In this document: positions 32,189 through 33,523 of the stretch, one piece after another
How the letters are laid out: each line of letters starts with the position of its first letter
Position numbering within the stretch: the first letter of the stretch is position 1
NCBI RefSeq assembly: GCF_003725545.1
Contig: NZ_RJLN01000058.1
Coordinates: 1 to 33,523, forward strand
Length of the DNA stretch: 33,523 nucleotides
Origin: Micromonospora solifontis
GTDB lineage: Bacteria; Actinomycetota; Actinomycetes; Mycobacteriales; Micromonosporaceae
Reading direction: 5' to 3'
The notes under the pieces: generated by a model
What the model was told of the DNA's origin: nothing
Databases searched by the model: none
Seen by the model: only the letters and a program-made list of their open reading frames with translations
Translations under genes and position numbers: made by a program

Positions 32189-33360
32189 GCCCGAAGCCGC
32201 TGGAGATCGACGTCGACTACCTGCGCCAGGTGCTGATGGAGCTGCTGGAGATCCCCAGCCCGTCGGGGCGTACCGACCACGTCCAGCAGTACGTGGGCGA
32301 ACGCCTCTCCGCGCTCGGCATCAGCTCGACGCTGACCCGGCGCGGGGCGCTCAGCGCCTGCCTGCCCGGTCCCCGGGCGACCGGCGCCGACCGGGCCGTC
32401 GTGGTGCACACCGACACCATCGGCGGCATGGTGAAGCGGCTCAAGGAGAACGGGCGGCTGGAGCTGAAGCCGATCGGCACGCACAGCGCGCGCTTCGCCG
32501 AGGGCGCGCAGGTCCGGATCTTCACCGACGACCTGGACCGCGTGATCACCGGCCAGGTGCTGCCGCTCAAGGCCAGCGGGCACCGCTACAACGAGGCCGT
32601 CGACCTGCAGGGCGTCGGCTGGGAACTGGTCGAGGTGCGGGTCGACGAGCCGGTGGACGACATCGCCGGCCTCCGCGCGCTCGGCGTCGACGCCGGCGAC
32701 TTCGTCGCGCTGCTGGCCAACCCCATGATCACCCCCACCGGGTACGTGAAGTCCCGGCACCTGGACGACAAGGCCGGGGTGGCGGCGGTGCTGACCGCGT
32801 TCAAGGCGATGGTCGACGCGGGGGTCCAGCCCGCGGTCACCGCGCACCTGCTGGTCACCGTCACCGAGGAGCTCGGGCACGGGGCGAGTCACGGGCTCGA
32901 CCCGGACGTGGCGGAGATCGTCTCGATCGACGCGGCGGTGGTCGCCCCCGGCCAGCAGTCCCGGGAGGACGCCGCCACCCTGGCCATGGGCGACGGGGTG
33001 GGCCCCTTCGACTACCACCTGACCCGCAACCTGGCCTCGATCGCCCGGGAACACGGCGTCGACCTGGTGCGGGACGTCTTCGACTACTACCGGTCGGACG
33101 TGGCCGCCGCGGTCGAGGCGGGCGCGCACGCCCGGGTGGCCCTGCTCGGCTTCGGCGTGGATGCCACCCACGGGCACGAGCGCACCCACCTCGACGGCCT
33201 GTGCCACCTCACCCAGCTGCTCTGCCTCTACCTGCAGAGCCCGCTGGTCTTCCCGGAGTGGGACGCCGAACCGGCGGGCGACCTGGCCGACTTCCCGTCG
33301 CTGGCCGTCCAGCCGGCCAGCGAGGAGGGCCCCCGCGAGGGCCCGATCGGCCTGGACTGA
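32185..33360 (+). CDS. M42 family metallopeptidase of the NAGGN operon
   Basis: 391 residues from the GTG at 32185, in a GTGA overlap with the ligase stop and with GGGAGG 6 bases upstream. Candidate dinuclear metal ligands and catalytic residues of M42/M20-like peptidases are visible: H75-T-D77, D194 and D195 in HLDDKAG, E228-E229 in TEELGHG, D249 in SIDAA, and H329 in ATHGHERTH. The partner peptidase of the NAGGN trio has no firmly established job that I know of; turnover of the dipeptide or of its precursors is plausible. It is the last gene of the operon, followed by a hairpin at 33373-33396. Confidence 0.88.
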   Translation: MSPKPLEIDVDYLRQVLMELLEIPSPSGRTDHVQQYVGERLSALGISSTLTRRGALSACLPGPRATGADRAVVVHTDTIGGMVKRLKENGRLELKPIGTHSARFAEGAQVRIFTDDLDRVITGQVLPLKASGHRYNEAVDLQGVGWELVEVRVDEPVDDIAGLRALGVDAGDFVALLANPMITPTGYVKSRHLDDKAGVAAVLTAFKAMVDAGVQPAVTAHLLVTVTEELGHGASHGLDPDVAEIVSIDAAVVAPGQQSREDAATLAMGDGVGPFDYHLTRNLASIAREHGVDLVRDVFDYYRSDVAAAVEAGAHARVALLGFGVDATHGHERTHLDGLCHLTQLLCLYLQSPLVFPEWDAEPAGDLADFPSLAVQPASEEGPREGPIGLD

Positions 33361-33372
33361 GCCGGCCGGCGG

Positions 33373-33396
33373 GGCGGCGGGGAACCAACCGCCGCC
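33373..33396 (+). terminator. Hairpin after the NAGGN operon
   Basis: GGCGGCGG (33373-33380) pairs with CCGCCGCC (33389-33396), 8-base loop, 12 bases past the stop codon. No T tract. Confidence 0.6.
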
Positions 33397-33428
33397 GACG
33401 TCCGGCCCTGACCTGTGATCCAAATCCG

Positions 33429-33458
33429 TTGCCGAGGTCACCGGGAAGTCGATAGCGT
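33429..33458 (+). promoter_or_regulatory. Sigma-70-type promoter near the right edge
   Basis: TTGCCG (33429-33434), an 18-base spacer and TAGCGT (33453-33458). This is the best -35/-10 pair in the window, and it points towards the gene entering at 33490. Confidence 0.6.
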
Positions 33459-33489
33459 GGCGGTACACGGGAAAGGAGGTGGTCCAGAC

Positions 33490-33523
33490 TTGTATAGCAA
33501 TCGGACTCGTGAGGTGGCTGTCC
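33490..33523 (+). CDS. 5' end of an unidentified gene, cut by the window edge
   Basis: AAAGGAGGTG (33472-33481) is a full complement of the 16S 3' end, with GGAGG ending 10 bases before a TTG at 33490. The frame reads (M)YSNRTREVAV and continues off the window. A GTG at 33509 in another frame is an alternative start. The promoter at 33429-33458 supports a transcript here. The product cannot be identified from 11 residues, and the stretch could also be a regulatory leader. Confidence 0.45.
   Translation, partial: MYSNRTREVAV

Overview
The window is very GC-rich chromosomal DNA (a sampled coding line, 14101-14160, has 48 G/C of 60). It has frequent GTG starts, Shine-Dalgarno sites of the GGAGG type, and several starts 6-7 bases after a TANNNT box (leaderless transcripts). 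A mycothiol S-conjugate amidase gene (mca), a DUF4307 gene and an XRE/DUF397 pair point to a high-GC mycelial actinomycete. Micromonosporaceae is my best guess from recalled protein similarity; no search was run. I saw no rRNA, tRNA, insertion sequence, prophage or CRISPR array.

Layout. 1-2505: a hotdog acyl-CoA thioesterase and a four-helix membrane protein diverge from overlapping promoters, followed by a convergent acyl-CoA dehydrogenase. 2755-9242: a UDP-glucose dehydrogenase-family gene ends in a strong terminator, then comes a 1635-residue zinc-ribbon polytopic membrane protein with an internal duplication. 9368-11072: purK-purE. 11140-12956: a small membrane protein diverges from a PadR regulator across a shared palindromic operator, then a PNPOx-family flavoprotein. 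12961-14997: a thioredoxin-like DUF255 protein.

15200-16643 is an accessory-looking island of lower GC (32/60 at 15421-15480). It has a DUF397 gene and a shortened XRE regulator on the minus strand, and a divergent run of three or four tiny overlapping ORFs on the plus strand. The promoter region between them holds six copies of GAGAC/GTCTC. This is the best candidate for an undescribed system here.

16797-22011: a membrane-bound GGDEF-EAL protein, a small membrane protein with mca, a DUF4307 gene and greA. 22147-26053: threonine ammonia-lyase, an amidase and a cystathionine gamma-synthase-family gene, all minus strand. 26150-27171: a two-gene unit encoding a 108-residue protein and an AbiEii-type nucleotidyltransferase, possibly toxin-antitoxin. 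27220-28373: HIT protein and msrA. 28575-33360: a tightly coupled three-gene operon (asparagine-synthase-like amidotransferase, GNAT/ATP-grasp ligase, M42 peptidase) matching the N-acetylglutaminylglutamine amide (NAGGN) osmolyte pathway described in proteobacteria. The window ends at the start of another gene with an exceptionally strong ribosome-binding site.

Most of the window is housekeeping metabolism: purine synthesis, amino acids, mycothiol detoxification, oxidised methionine repair, osmoprotection. The accessory content is concentrated at 15.2-16.6 kb and 26.1-27.2 kb.
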